The notes below the pieces were generated by a model. That model did no database searches. It worked only from the letters and a program-made list of their open reading frames with translations, and was not told the DNA's origin. This document shows, piece after piece, positions 5,904-11,713 of a stretch of 11,713 bases of DNA. Location of the stretch: contig CAIWTR010000073.1 of assembly GCA_903915615.1 (NCBI GenBank), positions 1 through 11,713 on the forward strand, read 5' to 3'. Origin of the DNA: an uncultured Armatimonadota bacterium (GTDB lineage: Bacteria > Armatimonadota > Armatimonadia > Armatimonadales > Armatimonadaceae). Made by a program: the position numbers and the translations under genes. Each line of letters opens with the position of its first letter. The first letter of the stretch is position 1.

Positions 5904-7343
5904 ATGTTTGACAATCTCGCCGAAAAGCTGCAAACAGCATTTGCCAAGCTGCGCGGTAATCAAAAGTTAACGGAAGCGGACATCGATGAAGCGATGCGTA
6001 TCGTTCGTACGGCGTTGCTCGAAGCGGATGTCAACTTTAGGGTCGTCAAGAGTTTTGTCAACCGGGTAAAAGAGCAGGCGCTTGGGGCGGATGTCCTTGA
6101 TGGACTTCAGCCCGGTCAGCAGGTCATCAAGTTTGTCCACGATGAACTTGTCCGCACGCTGTCTGGTATCGGCCCGGATGAGTCGATTGAAGGTGCTGTC
6201 GCAGTTCCTCTGAATATTCAGTCACGTGCGATGACGGTGATGATGCTCTGCGGTTTGCAGGGTGCGGGTAAGACGACGCTTGCCGGTAAGCTTGCCAAAC
6301 GCTTGATTGGTCAGGGGAAGCAAGTGATGCTGGCTGCGTGTGATATTCAGCGCCCAGCGGCAATCCAGCAGCTTCAGGTTGTCGGTGGACAGGTCGGCGC
6401 GACAGTCTACACGCAGCCCGGTATGGGTCCTGTAGATGTTGCAAAGCACGCTGTTGCCTTCGCGACAGAAAAGCGCCTCGATGTCGTCATCCTCGACACA
6501 GCCGGCCGGTTGCACGTTGATGGTTCATTGATGGATGAGCTCAAAGCAATCCACGCTGCGACATCCCCGCATGAGACACTTCTGGTCGTAGATGCGATGA
6601 CCGGCCAAGATGCGGTGAATGTTGCGACGCAGTTCACGGATGCCATCGATATCACTGGCTTCGTCCTTACAAAGGTCGATGGCGATACGCGCGGTGGTGC
6701 TGCGATCTCGCTGCGGGCAGTTGCTGGGAAACCGATTAAGCTTGCCGGAATCGGCGAGAAAATGGATGCCCTTGAGCCATTCCATCCGGATCGAATCGCA
6801 CAGCGAATTCTAGGCATGGGCGATGTTCTTTCGCTGATTGAGAAGGCAGAAGCCGCAGTCGACGAAAAACGTGCCGTCGAGATGGAAAAGAAGCTGCGGC
6901 AAGGCAAATTCGATTTTGAGGATTTCCTTGAGCAAATGCAGCAGATGCGAAAGCTGGGTCCCCTCGAGCAGCTGTTGAAAATGATTCCAGGGGTTGGGTC
7001 TCAGCTCAAGGATGTCGACTTTGGTGCGGGTGAAAAGGAGATGGCGAAGTTCGAGGCCATCGTCCGAAGCATGACCCCAAAGGAACGAAAAAATCCTGAA
7101 ATAATCAACGGAAGTCGTCGTAAACGTATCGCAGGCGGCTCCGGCGTACCTGTTTCTGATGTTAATATGGCATTGAACCGATTTGAACAGATGAGAAACC
7201 TGATGAAAGGTCTTTCAAGTGGTAAGATGCCCGGGTTGTCTGGAATGCCTGCTCTCCCTGGAATGCCAGGTCAGCGGCGTCCAGCGAAGAAGGGTAAGGG
7301 TGGAGGTCCATCTGGACGGATCCGTCCTCCGTTTGTTCGTTAG
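5904..7343 (+). CDS. ffh: Signal recognition particle protein Ffh (SRP54)
   Basis: Ffh binds 4.5S/SRP RNA and signal sequences of nascent membrane proteins and docks with FtsY at the membrane through paired GTPases. The 479-residue protein has the N domain (1-100), the G domain with P-loop GLQGAGKT (117-124), the SRP insertion DIQRPAA, DTAGR (198-202), and TKVDGDTRGG (256-265), and the methionine-rich M domain from about 320 with LEQMQQMRKLGPLEQLL and the RNA-binding RRKRIAGGSG. The basic, Gly/Met/Pro-rich tail is normal for the family. AAGGTG lies at a good distance before the ATG. It leads the plus-strand cluster; rpsP follows after 56 bp. Confidence 0.98.
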   Translation: MFDNLAEKLQTAFAKLRGNQKLTEADIDEAMRIVRTALLEADVNFRVVKSFVNRVKEQALGADVLDGLQPGQQVIKFVHDELVRTLSGIGPDESIEGAVAVPLNIQSRAMTVMMLCGLQGAGKTTLAGKLAKRLIGQGKQVMLAACDIQRPAAIQQLQVVGGQVGATVYTQPGMGPVDVAKHAVAFATEKRLDVVILDTAGRLHVDGSLMDELKAIHAATSPHETLLVVDAMTGQDAVNVATQFTDAIDITGFVLTKVDGDTRGGAAISLRAVAGKPIKLAGIGEKMDALEPFHPDRIAQRILGMGDVLSLIEKAEAAVDEKRAVEMEKKLRQGKFDFEDFLEQMQQMRKLGPLEQLLKMIPGVGSQLKDVDFGAGEKEMAKFEAIVRSMTPKERKNPEIINGSRRKRIAGGSGVPVSDVNMALNRFEQMRNLMKGLSSGKMPGLSGMPALPGMPGQRRPAKKGKGGGPSGRIRPPFVR

Positions 7344-7348
7344 GCGAT

Positions 7349-7372
7349 GTTTCGGCTACCAATGCCGTAAAC
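7349..7372 (+). promoter_or_regulatory. Bulged hairpin in the rpsP leader
   Basis: GTTTCGGC (7349-7356) pairs with GCCG-T-AAAC (7364-7372) to give eight base pairs with one bulged T and a 7-nt loop, in the 56-nt gap before rpsP. No T-run follows, so it is not a normal intrinsic terminator. RNA processing or a translational role for S16 expression is conceivable. The pairing is seen; the function is unknown. Confidence 0.35.
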
Positions 7373-7399
7373 TGGGTTTGAGGGAAATTAGGAAAGCAT

Positions 7400-7672
7400 A
7401 TGGTTAAGATTCGTTTGCGCCGTGACGGCGCCAAGAAGCGCCCGTTCTACCACATCGTTGCAGCAGATGTCCGCCGTGCGCGTGATGGCCGCTTCATCGA
7501 ACAGCTCGGCTATTACAATCCAATGGTTGCAGCTGATGTTGCTCCAGTTGTGGAACTTAAAGAAGATCGCCTGCGCTATTGGCTTGGAGTTGGCGCTCAA
7601 CCGACAGATAAGGTCCACCACATCCTTTTGAAGAGCGGTTTGATTGAAGCAACGACAAAGGCTGAAGGCTAA
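7400..7672 (+). CDS. rpsP: 30S ribosomal protein S16
   Basis: S16 is a small-subunit protein needed for efficient assembly of the 16S 5' and central domains. The 90-residue sequence starts with the nearly invariant MVKIRLRRDGAKKRPFYHIV and continues with ADVRRARDGRFIEQLGYYNP, as expected for S16. The ATG has AGGA about six to eight nt upstream. It sits between ffh and khpA, its usual place in this cluster. Confidence 0.98.
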   Translation: MVKIRLRRDGAKKRPFYHIVAADVRRARDGRFIEQLGYYNPMVAADVAPVVELKEDRLRYWLGVGAQPTDKVHHILLKSGLIEATTKAEG

Positions 7673-7700
7673 ACTTTAGTCGGTCAAAGAAGGTCCACCG

Positions 7701-7931
7701 TTGAAATCGACTGTTGAATTTCTGGTAAAAGAGCTGGTAGATAATCCGGATGCCGTTGAGGTGTCCGAGATTACGGGTGATGATTCGACGACGTATGAAG
7801 TGCGCGTCTCACCTGATGACTTGGGAAAGGTTATTGGAAAGCAAGGGCGTATTGCCAATGCGATTCGTACCCTTGTCAAGGCAGTTGCCATGAAAGACAA
7901 GCGTAAAGTATACGTTGAAATTCTTGCATAG
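7701..7931 (+). CDS. khpA: KH-domain RNA-binding protein KhpA (YlqC family)
   Basis: This 76-residue single-KH protein binds RNA and, in other bacteria, works with KhpB in growth and division control. The KH core is clear: YEVRVSPDDLGKVIGKQGRIANAIRTLV with the GKQG loop at 46-49 and the acidic N-terminal helix typical of YlqC. The start is TTG at 7701, preceded by AAGG at seven nt; the frame upstream reaches a TAG at 7677 with no ATG or GTG, so TTG is the only plausible start. It lies 28 bp after rpsP, the usual neighbour. Confidence 0.93.
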   Translation: MKSTVEFLVKELVDNPDAVEVSEITGDDSTTYEVRVSPDDLGKVIGKQGRIANAIRTLVKAVAMKDKRKVYVEILA

Positions 7932-7933
7932 CA

Positions 7934-7949
7934 AAAACCACATGGTTTT
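7934..7949 (+). terminator. Short A/T-flanked hairpin between khpA and rimM
   Basis: AAAACC and GGTTTT flank a 4-nt loop (ACAT), two nt after the khpA stop and followed by ATT. The stem has only two G-C pairs, so at best it is a weak attenuator or an mRNA 3'-end/processing signal that lowers expression of rimM and later genes. Symmetry is seen directly; function is tentative. Confidence 0.3.
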
Positions 7950-7978
7950 ATTCGTTGGCGTGAAGCGAGTTTCGTCTA

Positions 7979-8488
7979 GTGGATAGTTCATCCGTACTTA
8001 TTGGAACAATCGCTGCGCCTTTTGGTATACGGGGCGAAGTCAAAGTCATGGCTCACTTCGCCCGGATGCCTCTGATCAAGTCATTCAAGTCGCTCCGGCT
8101 CGTTTCTCCCGATGGTGTAGAAGCCCCAGCAGTAGTGGCATCGGTTCGTCACCATCCCCCCAGCTGGCTGGTTCTGCTTAACGGCATCGACCGAAACCAA
8201 GCTGAGCATCTTCACGGATACACGTTACGGGCACTCAAAGAAGAGCTCCCTGAACTCCCGCCGGATGAGTTTTACGCTTTCGATATCGAAGGCTGTTCAG
8301 TAACGACAGACACTGGCAGGGACTTTGGAATCGTGCATACAGTGCACGTCAATGCCCACAACAACGATGTCTATGAAACAGATGTCGCTATGATTCCTGC
8401 AGTTGAGCAGTTCGTCATTAGTGTGGATATCGCAAACAAGGTGATCACCGTTCGGGATGTACCGGGCCTCCGGGTCGATGAGCTCTAA
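7979..8488 (+). CDS. rimM: Ribosome maturation factor RimM
   Basis: RimM binds S19 in the 30S head and aids late maturation of 16S rRNA. The 169-residue protein shows the N-terminal beta-barrel signature VLIGTIAAPFGIRGEVKV and, after the linker ELPPDEFYAFDIEGC (start of the PRC-barrel-like domain), the C-terminal end FVISVDIANKVITVRDVPGL, matching the family's typical order and length. The start is GTG at 7979: the frame is closed by TGA at 7961 and no other start intervenes. It has no clear Shine-Dalgarno sequence, in contrast to its neighbours. Its last codons overlap the start of trmD, as is common for this pair. Confidence 0.95.
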   Translation: MDSSSVLIGTIAAPFGIRGEVKVMAHFARMPLIKSFKSLRLVSPDGVEAPAVVASVRHHPPSWLVLLNGIDRNQAEHLHGYTLRALKEELPELPPDEFYAFDIEGCSVTTDTGRDFGIVHTVHVNAHNNDVYETDVAMIPAVEQFVISVDIANKVITVRDVPGLRVDEL

Positions 8489-9251
8489 CGAAGCACCTGT
8501 CAAACGGTTCTGTGTACGCGTAATAACCCTGTTCCCTGAGTTCATCCTCCAAGCGGTTAGCCACAGCATTCTCGGACGCGGCATCGCCGCCGGGATTATC
8601 GACGTCCAAGTCATCAACCCGCGCGATTACTCGACGAACAAACACAAAACGGTTGATGACTATCCCTTTGGCGGTGGCGCGGGGATGGTGATGAAGACCG
8701 AACCTCTGGTTGCTGCGATAGAAGCATCCAAAGAGACAGGCACAGAAGACTCCCCTGTCATATACCTCTCACCAGCCGGATCAACGCTAACCCAAGCGAT
8801 TGCTGCTGAGCTCTCCGAACTAAACGGAATTACACTCGTTTGTGGCCATTACGAAGGCATTGATGAGCGAGTTCGTGAGCACTGGATAGACCGGGAGCTT
8901 TCGGTTGGAGACTATGTCCTTACGGGTGGTGAACCTGCAGCACTGATTGTCATCGATGCTGTCTGCAGATTGATTCCAGGCGTCCTTGGTAACGATGATA
9001 GTCCAGCGGACGAGTCGTTCTCGGCAGGAACATTGGAATACCCGCATTTCACACGTCCCGCAGACTTTCGCGGGCACAAAGTTCCTGATATTCTATTGTC
9101 GGGTCACCACGCCAAGATTGAAGATTGGCGGAGAACGCAGGCGCTTGTGCGCACGCGCTCCCGTCGTCCAGATCTCTGGGAAAGGTTGATGCCATTGTCG
9201 AAGGAAGACCGGAAGCGGATCGACACCTTTGACAGGCTCGGAGAGTCCTAA
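8478..9251 (+). CDS. trmD: tRNA (guanine-N1)-methyltransferase TrmD
   Basis: TrmD methylates G37 in tRNAs reading CNN, CGG and related codons using S-adenosylmethionine, which prevents +1 frameshifting. The 257-residue protein has VITLFPEF at the N-terminus, the GGGAGMVMK loop (65-73), and the trefoil-knot SAM site VCGHYEGIDER (121-131) and SVGDYVLTGGE (142-152). The later blocks TLEYPHFTRP and LLSGHHAKIEDWRR (206-219) form the tRNA-binding and dimer half. I use the ATG at 8478, overlapping the rimM stop by 11 bp; an in-frame ATG at 8457 would add seven residues. The Ala in GGGAGM replaces the Pro of many TrmDs, but this variant is known in several phyla. Confidence 0.96.
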   Translation: MSSNEAPVKRFCVRVITLFPEFILQAVSHSILGRGIAAGIIDVQVINPRDYSTNKHKTVDDYPFGGGAGMVMKTEPLVAAIEASKETGTEDSPVIYLSPAGSTLTQAIAAELSELNGITLVCGHYEGIDERVREHWIDRELSVGDYVLTGGEPAALIVIDAVCRLIPGVLGNDDSPADESFSAGTLEYPHFTRPADFRGHKVPDILLSGHHAKIEDWRRTQALVRTRSRRPDLWERLMPLSKEDRKRIDTFDRLGES

Positions 9252-9271
9252 CAGACTTTGGTCCCCTGTCC

Positions 9272-9289
9272 GGTGAACAGATTTTCACC
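9272..9289 (+). other. Perfect 6-bp hairpin at the start of the trmD-rplS spacer
   Basis: GGTGAA (9272-9277) and TTCACC (9284-9289) flank a 6-nt loop, 20 nt after the trmD stop. No T-run follows, so termination is unlikely. It may stabilise or process the mRNA, or be part of a larger rplS leader fold. Confidence 0.3.
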
Positions 9290-9368
9290 AAGGCGGCAAG
9301 AGATTGTCGTGGCGACGCTTCCAATGTCCCAACCAGCATGATTGCCGGGGTCGACCTCTTGGGAACGG

Positions 9369-9407
9369 CCGAAACCGACCAACGGATTCAACCGTCGGTT
9401 TACGGAG
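9369..9407 (+). promoter_or_regulatory. rplS leader hairpin overlapping the ribosome binding site
   Basis: CCG-AAACCGAC (9369-9379) pairs with GTCGGTTT-A-CGG (9394-9405): eleven base pairs with a single bulged A at 9402 and a 14-nt loop. The descending strand runs into the rplS Shine-Dalgarno GGAG (9404-9407), whose first two bases are in the stem. A competing small stem, ACGG (9382-9385) with CCGT (9392-9395), could open it. This looks like a translational control element for L19, analogous in position to known ribosomal-protein leaders; identity with a known leader class is not established. Confidence 0.5.
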
Positions 9408-9415
9408 TTAGTATT

Positions 9416-9787
9416 ATGGCAAACGAAACCATTATTCGTGCGATTGAAAATGCGCAAAAGCGCACCGATGTTCCTCGCTTCCGCGGTGGAGACACTGTTC
9501 GTGTCCACGCTAAGGTTGTTGAGGGTGGTAAGGAACGTATCCAGATCTTCGAAGGCGTTGCTCTTGCACGCCGTGGTGAAGGTATCCGAGATACCGTTTT
9601 GGTACGCAAAGTAACCAACGGTGTTGGTGTCGAGCGTACATTCCTTGTGCACTCGCCGAGAATTGACAAGATTGAAGTTATCCGCCGCGGTTCAGTCCGA
9701 CGTTCCAAGCTTTACTTCCTGCGTGATCGCGTTGGTAAGGCTGCTCGAATCAAGGAAGACCGCAACGGTCGCTTCGCCGACAAGTAA
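9416..9787 (+). CDS. rplS: 50S ribosomal protein L19
   Basis: L19 lies at the subunit interface near the aminoacyl-tRNA site. The 123-residue sequence has the L19 landmarks RFRGGDTVRVHAKVVEGGKERIQ, FEGVALARRG, VERTFLVHSPRIDKIEV and RRSKLYFLRDRVGKAARI. The ATG at 9416 has GGAG eight nt upstream; the frame is open farther upstream but the family starts here. It follows trmD after an unusually long 164-nt spacer that contains the leader hairpins, and precedes lepB by 25 bp. Confidence 0.98.
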   Translation: MANETIIRAIENAQKRTDVPRFRGGDTVRVHAKVVEGGKERIQIFEGVALARRGEGIRDTVLVRKVTNGVGVERTFLVHSPRIDKIEVIRRGSVRRSKLYFLRDRVGKAARIKEDRNGRFADK

Positions 9788-9812
9788 GTACGTGAGAGCA
9801 ACGCAACGTTAA

Positions 9813-10634
9813 GTGGAGCCCTTAACCGATAAGCTTTCAACACTTCCGTTACCCGTTGTTGTCTCAATACTTGCCCTCCTCACGGCTGTCCGTGTCTCCT
9901 GGAAAGGAGATCGGTCAGCCGTTTTTCGTGTTCTCACCGAAATCATCGAGACGATTCAAATTGCAGTGGCACTCGTTTTCCTAATAATCAGGCCCTTTAT
10001 CGTCCTCACCTTCCATATTCCGACAGGCTCGATGCAACCAACTCTCGACATCAACGACCGGATTGTTGTGAACAGAATCGTCTATCGCATGGCTCCTGTT
10101 CAATACGGTGATGTTGTCGTATTCCGTGCTCCTGTAGCTGCCGACAAACGGGAACAAGAGTTCATAAAACGGGTAATCGGAATTGCCGGTGATCACATCG
10201 CGATCGAACCTGGCAGTATGAATGTGGATGGCACCGTTCTCAACCACACGGATGTCCGGGCGATTCTGCTCACGAAGAATCTCATCGATTCATCAAGCGC
10301 TCCTATCTTGTTTACAAAGGATGGACTTTGGACTGGAAAGAGAAAAATTGATATTCAAGAGGTGCGTGAGCTGTTTCCTGGAATCAGAAAACTGCTAATC
10401 ACACCGGGGCACGTTCGACGTAACGGCACCGTCCTCACTGAGCTTTACATTCGAGAAGACCCTGACTATATCGATGTGGACCATGTCATTCCACCCGGAC
10501 ATGTCTATGTTCTTGGAGACAACCGGAACGACTCTCACGATAGCCACCGCTGGGGAAGCGTTCCCATCGAGCGCATCATTGGCCGCGCGGATGCAGTCAT
10601 TTACCCGTTTTCACGAACAAAGTTTATTCAATGA
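9813..10634 (+). CDS. lepB: Signal peptidase I
   Basis: LepB cuts signal peptides from exported proteins at the outer face of the cytoplasmic membrane. The 273-residue protein has two N-terminal hydrophobic segments (about 13-28 and 45-67), then the catalytic domain: box B TGSMQPTL with nucleophile Ser73, box C YGDVVVFRAP, box D FIKRVIGIAGD with general base Lys119, and box E YVLGDNRNDSHDSHRWG (232-248). The stretch between boxes D and E is about 100 residues, enough for a cap-type insertion. The start is GTG at 9813 with no obvious Shine-Dalgarno. Its TGA overlaps the rnhB ATG as ATGA, indicating coupled translation. With Ffh in the same cluster, this links targeting and processing of exported proteins. 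Confidence 0.96.
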   Translation: MEPLTDKLSTLPLPVVVSILALLTAVRVSWKGDRSAVFRVLTEIIETIQIAVALVFLIIRPFIVLTFHIPTGSMQPTLDINDRIVVNRIVYRMAPVQYGDVVVFRAPVAADKREQEFIKRVIGIAGDHIAIEPGSMNVDGTVLNHTDVRAILLTKNLIDSSSAPILFTKDGLWTGKRKIDIQEVRELFPGIRKLLITPGHVRRNGTVLTELYIREDPDYIDVDHVIPPGHVYVLGDNRNDSHDSHRWGSVPIERIIGRADAVIYPFSRTKFIQ

Positions 10635-11257
10635 CACACGATATGACCTTCTATGAAGTGCAATGTCAGGCCAACGGATGGCTGTATGTTGCAGGCGTGG
10701 ACGAGGTGGGGCGTGGTCCCTTGGCAGGCCCTGTCGTTACTGCAGCGGTCATCTTTCCAGCTGGTTACACAAACATCGAAATCAAGGATTCTAAAAAGCT
10801 AACTGAAAAGAAGCGATTAGTGCTGGCGGAAGTCATCAAGGAAAATGCACTGGCATGGCATGTTGATATCGGCCCCGTTGATGAGATTGACAGAATCAAC
10901 ATCCTTCAGGCGACATGGGCATCGATGCGCCGGTCCATAAATGCATTGTCCATCGTCCCCAATGCTGTCCTCGTCGATGGCAGCCCAGTGCCTGGGTTAC
11001 ACAGTCGGTGTACATCAATCGTAAAAGGTGATAACAAGTCCGTATCCATCGCCGCAGCATCTATTCTGGCAAAGGTTGTCCGAGACAGCATCATGGTCGA
11101 TGCGCATGGGACGTACCCTGTTTACGGCTTTGATGGACATAAGGGGTATCCAAGTCCCGTTCATCTCAAAGCACTGCGGGAGCACGGACCGTGCCCCATT
11201 CACAGACGAAGCTATGCCCCCGTCGCCCAAGCTGCGCTGGACTTTGGTATTCCTTAG
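10631..11257 (+). CDS. rnhB: Ribonuclease HII
   Basis: RNase HII cleaves the RNA strand of RNA/DNA hybrids and removes single ribonucleotides from DNA. The 208-residue protein is complete: AGVDEVGRGPLAGPVV (Asp24 and Glu25 catalytic, with the GRG substrate-sensing motif), IKDSKKLTEKKR, LVDGSPVPG (Asp116), ASILAKVVRDSIM (Asp152), and the C-terminal YGFDGHKGYPSPVHLKAL and HRRSYAPV. The ATG at 10631 overlaps the lepB stop by 4 bp; an ATG at 10643 is an alternative. The region from Val149 to the stop and the ~30 bp beyond are present a second time immediately downstream. Confidence 0.96.
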   Translation: MTHDMTFYEVQCQANGWLYVAGVDEVGRGPLAGPVVTAAVIFPAGYTNIEIKDSKKLTEKKRLVLAEVIKENALAWHVDIGPVDEIDRINILQATWASMRRSINALSIVPNAVLVDGSPVPGLHSRCTSIVKGDNKSVSIAAASILAKVVRDSIMVDAHGTYPVYGFDGHKGYPSPVHLKALREHGPCPIHRRSYAPVAQAALDFGIP

Positions 11258-11291
11258 ACGCAAGCCGAGTCGATAGCGACCGGAGCACATT
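11075..11291 (+). repeat. First unit of a 217-bp tandem repeat (3' end of intact rnhB plus downstream tail)
   Basis: This stretch runs from codon 149 of rnhB through its stop and about 34 bp beyond, and is repeated at an offset of 217 bp. It is nearly identical to the second unit in the coding part and clearly less so after the stop. Because 217 is not a multiple of three, the second unit is out of frame with the first. Confidence 0.9.
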
Positions 11292-11508
11292 GTTATCCGA
11301 GACAGCATCATGGTCGATGCACATGGGACGTACCCTGTTTACGGCTTTGATGGACATAAGGGGTATCCAAGTCCCGTTCATCTCAAAGCACTGCGGGAAC
11401 ACGGACCGTGCCCCATTCACAGACGAAGCTATGCCCCCGTCGCCCAAGCTGCGTTGGACTTCGGTATTCCTTAGACGCAAGCCGAGTCTATAGCGACGGG
11501 ACCACTTC
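11292..11508 (+). repeat. Second unit of the 217-bp tandem repeat
   Basis: It starts at GTTATCCGAGACAGC, matching GTTGTCCGAGACAGC in the first unit, and continues through the duplicated stop and tail. Similarity of the tail, though weaker, reaches about 11508-11519, where the tail of the first unit runs into the second unit. Left of 11289 the two copies have no resemblance, which places the breakpoint at a short GTT..TC microhomology. Confidence 0.9.
11298..11474 (+). pseudogene. Orphan C-terminal fragment of rnhB
   Basis: Read in the rnhB frame, these 58 codons encode RDSIMVDAHG through LDFGIP and the stop, the same amino acids as residues 151-208 of the intact gene. Four base differences are present and all are silent (GCG/GCA, GAG/GAA, CTG/TTG, TTT/TTC). 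The fragment lacks the N-terminal catalytic residues Asp24, Glu25 and Asp116, so it cannot be an RNase. It has no ribosome site before its first ATG (11310), and expression is unlikely. Confidence 0.85.
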
Positions 11509-11520
11509 GTTCTCGCAGAA

Positions 11521-11713
11521 TTAATACCCGCGTTTGAAATCTACGACATTAAGTAGCGGCTCATCACTTACATAGCGACGCAGGTTGTCGACGAAAAGAT
11601 CCAACAGCCTCACACGAAGACCATCAGTCCAAGCGCTACTGTGGCAAGTGATATGCACATTTGGGTGACCCCAAAGGGCACTGTCCTGCGGCAGGGGCTC
11701 AGGCGTGGTCACA
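11521..11713 (-). CDS. C-terminal end of a D-2-hydroxyacid dehydrogenase (5' end outside window)
   Basis: The visible ~64 residues match the end of NAD(P)-dependent D-isomer-specific 2-hydroxyacid dehydrogenases of the glyoxylate/hydroxypyruvate reductase type. They contain EPLPQDSALWGHPNV, then ITCHSSAW carrying the catalytic His (usually TPH; here TCH), then LFVDNLRRYVSDEPLLNVVD and the GY ending typical of the group. The frame is open to the window edge, so the Rossmann domain is outside. It is convergent with rnhB; 46 bp separate its stop from the orphan rnhB stop. A Cys replaces the usual Pro before the catalytic His. Substrate cannot be inferred from this part. Confidence 0.85.
   Translation of the reverse strand, partial: VTTPEPLPQDSALWGHPNVHITCHSSAWTDGLRVRLLDLFVDNLRRYVSDEPLLNVVDFKRGY

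Noticed and set aside
6407..6907. A 166-codon open frame on the minus strand opposite ffh
   Set aside because: It is antisense to the conserved GTPase domain of Ffh, has serine/arginine-rich low-complexity composition typical of shadow frames, and matches no family.
8457..8477. Earlier ATG for trmD
   Set aside because: It adds seven residues not found in the family; the ATG at 8478 is sufficient, although neither start has a strong ribosome site.
9349..9356. GGTCGACC palindrome in the rplS leader
   Set aside because: An 8-bp palindrome is expected by chance at this scale and it has no partner copies or flanking structure.
11166..11493. Open frames on both strands spanning the two rnhB copies with internally repeated peptides
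   Set aside because: The repetition comes from the 217-bp DNA duplication read in the wrong frames; the peptides do not match RNase HII or any known repeat protein.
11258..11520. The rnhB 3' duplication as an attachment site of an integrated element
   Set aside because: The repeats are directly adjacent with nothing between them, and no integrase or cargo is in the window; strain recombination or assembly joining fits better.

Overview
The window is bacterial chromosomal DNA of roughly balanced base composition, with densely packed genes and no tRNA, rRNA, CRISPR array or insertion sequence that I can see. The phylum cannot be fixed from sequence reading alone. The housekeeping order ffh-rpsP-khpA-rimM-trmD-rplS-lepB-rnhB is the ancient SRP/ribosome-maturation cluster, and khpA between rpsP and rimM is typical of Gram-positive and several environmental phyla. 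GTG and TTG starts are frequent, several starts lack a clear Shine-Dalgarno sequence, and one gene looks leaderless.

Layout. (1) Positions 1-736, plus strand: the end of a TolB/YidR-like beta-propeller protein, then a small protein resembling gluconate 2-dehydrogenase subunit 3, translationally coupled to it. (2) 726-2820, minus strand: an M28 metallopeptidase and SurE in a tight operon, with a good promoter placed so that the mRNA would start at the ATG. (3) 2970-5853, minus strand: a sugar-acid operon of KDG kinase, KDPG-type aldolase and an enolase-superfamily protein. It resembles dgoK-dgoA-dgoD in role and order, but the enolase-superfamily member has lost most canonical catalytic and metal-binding residues. 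(4) 5904-11257, plus strand: the SRP/translation cluster, divergent from the sugar-acid operon across 50 bp. A 164-nt leader before rplS holds a hairpin that overlaps the rplS ribosome binding site. (5) 11292-11508: an extra out-of-place copy of the last part of rnhB plus its downstream tail, tandem to the intact gene at a 217-bp offset. (6) 11521 to the right edge, minus strand: the C-terminal end of a D-2-hydroxyacid dehydrogenase.

How the genes work together. The aldolase and kinase form the lower arm of a non-phosphorylated aldonate route: 2-keto-3-deoxy sugar acid is phosphorylated, then cleaved to pyruvate and glyceraldehyde 3-phosphate. The enolase-superfamily protein sits where the aldonate dehydratase would be expected. 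The plus-strand cluster combines membrane targeting (Ffh), signal-peptide removal (LepB), ribosomal proteins S16 and L19, ribosome and tRNA maturation (RimM, TrmD), RNA binding (KhpA) and RNA/DNA hybrid repair (RnhB). The items most worth following up are the degenerate enolase-family active site, the rnhB 3' duplication whose coding differences are nearly all silent, the rplS leader and the apparently leaderless peptidase mRNA.
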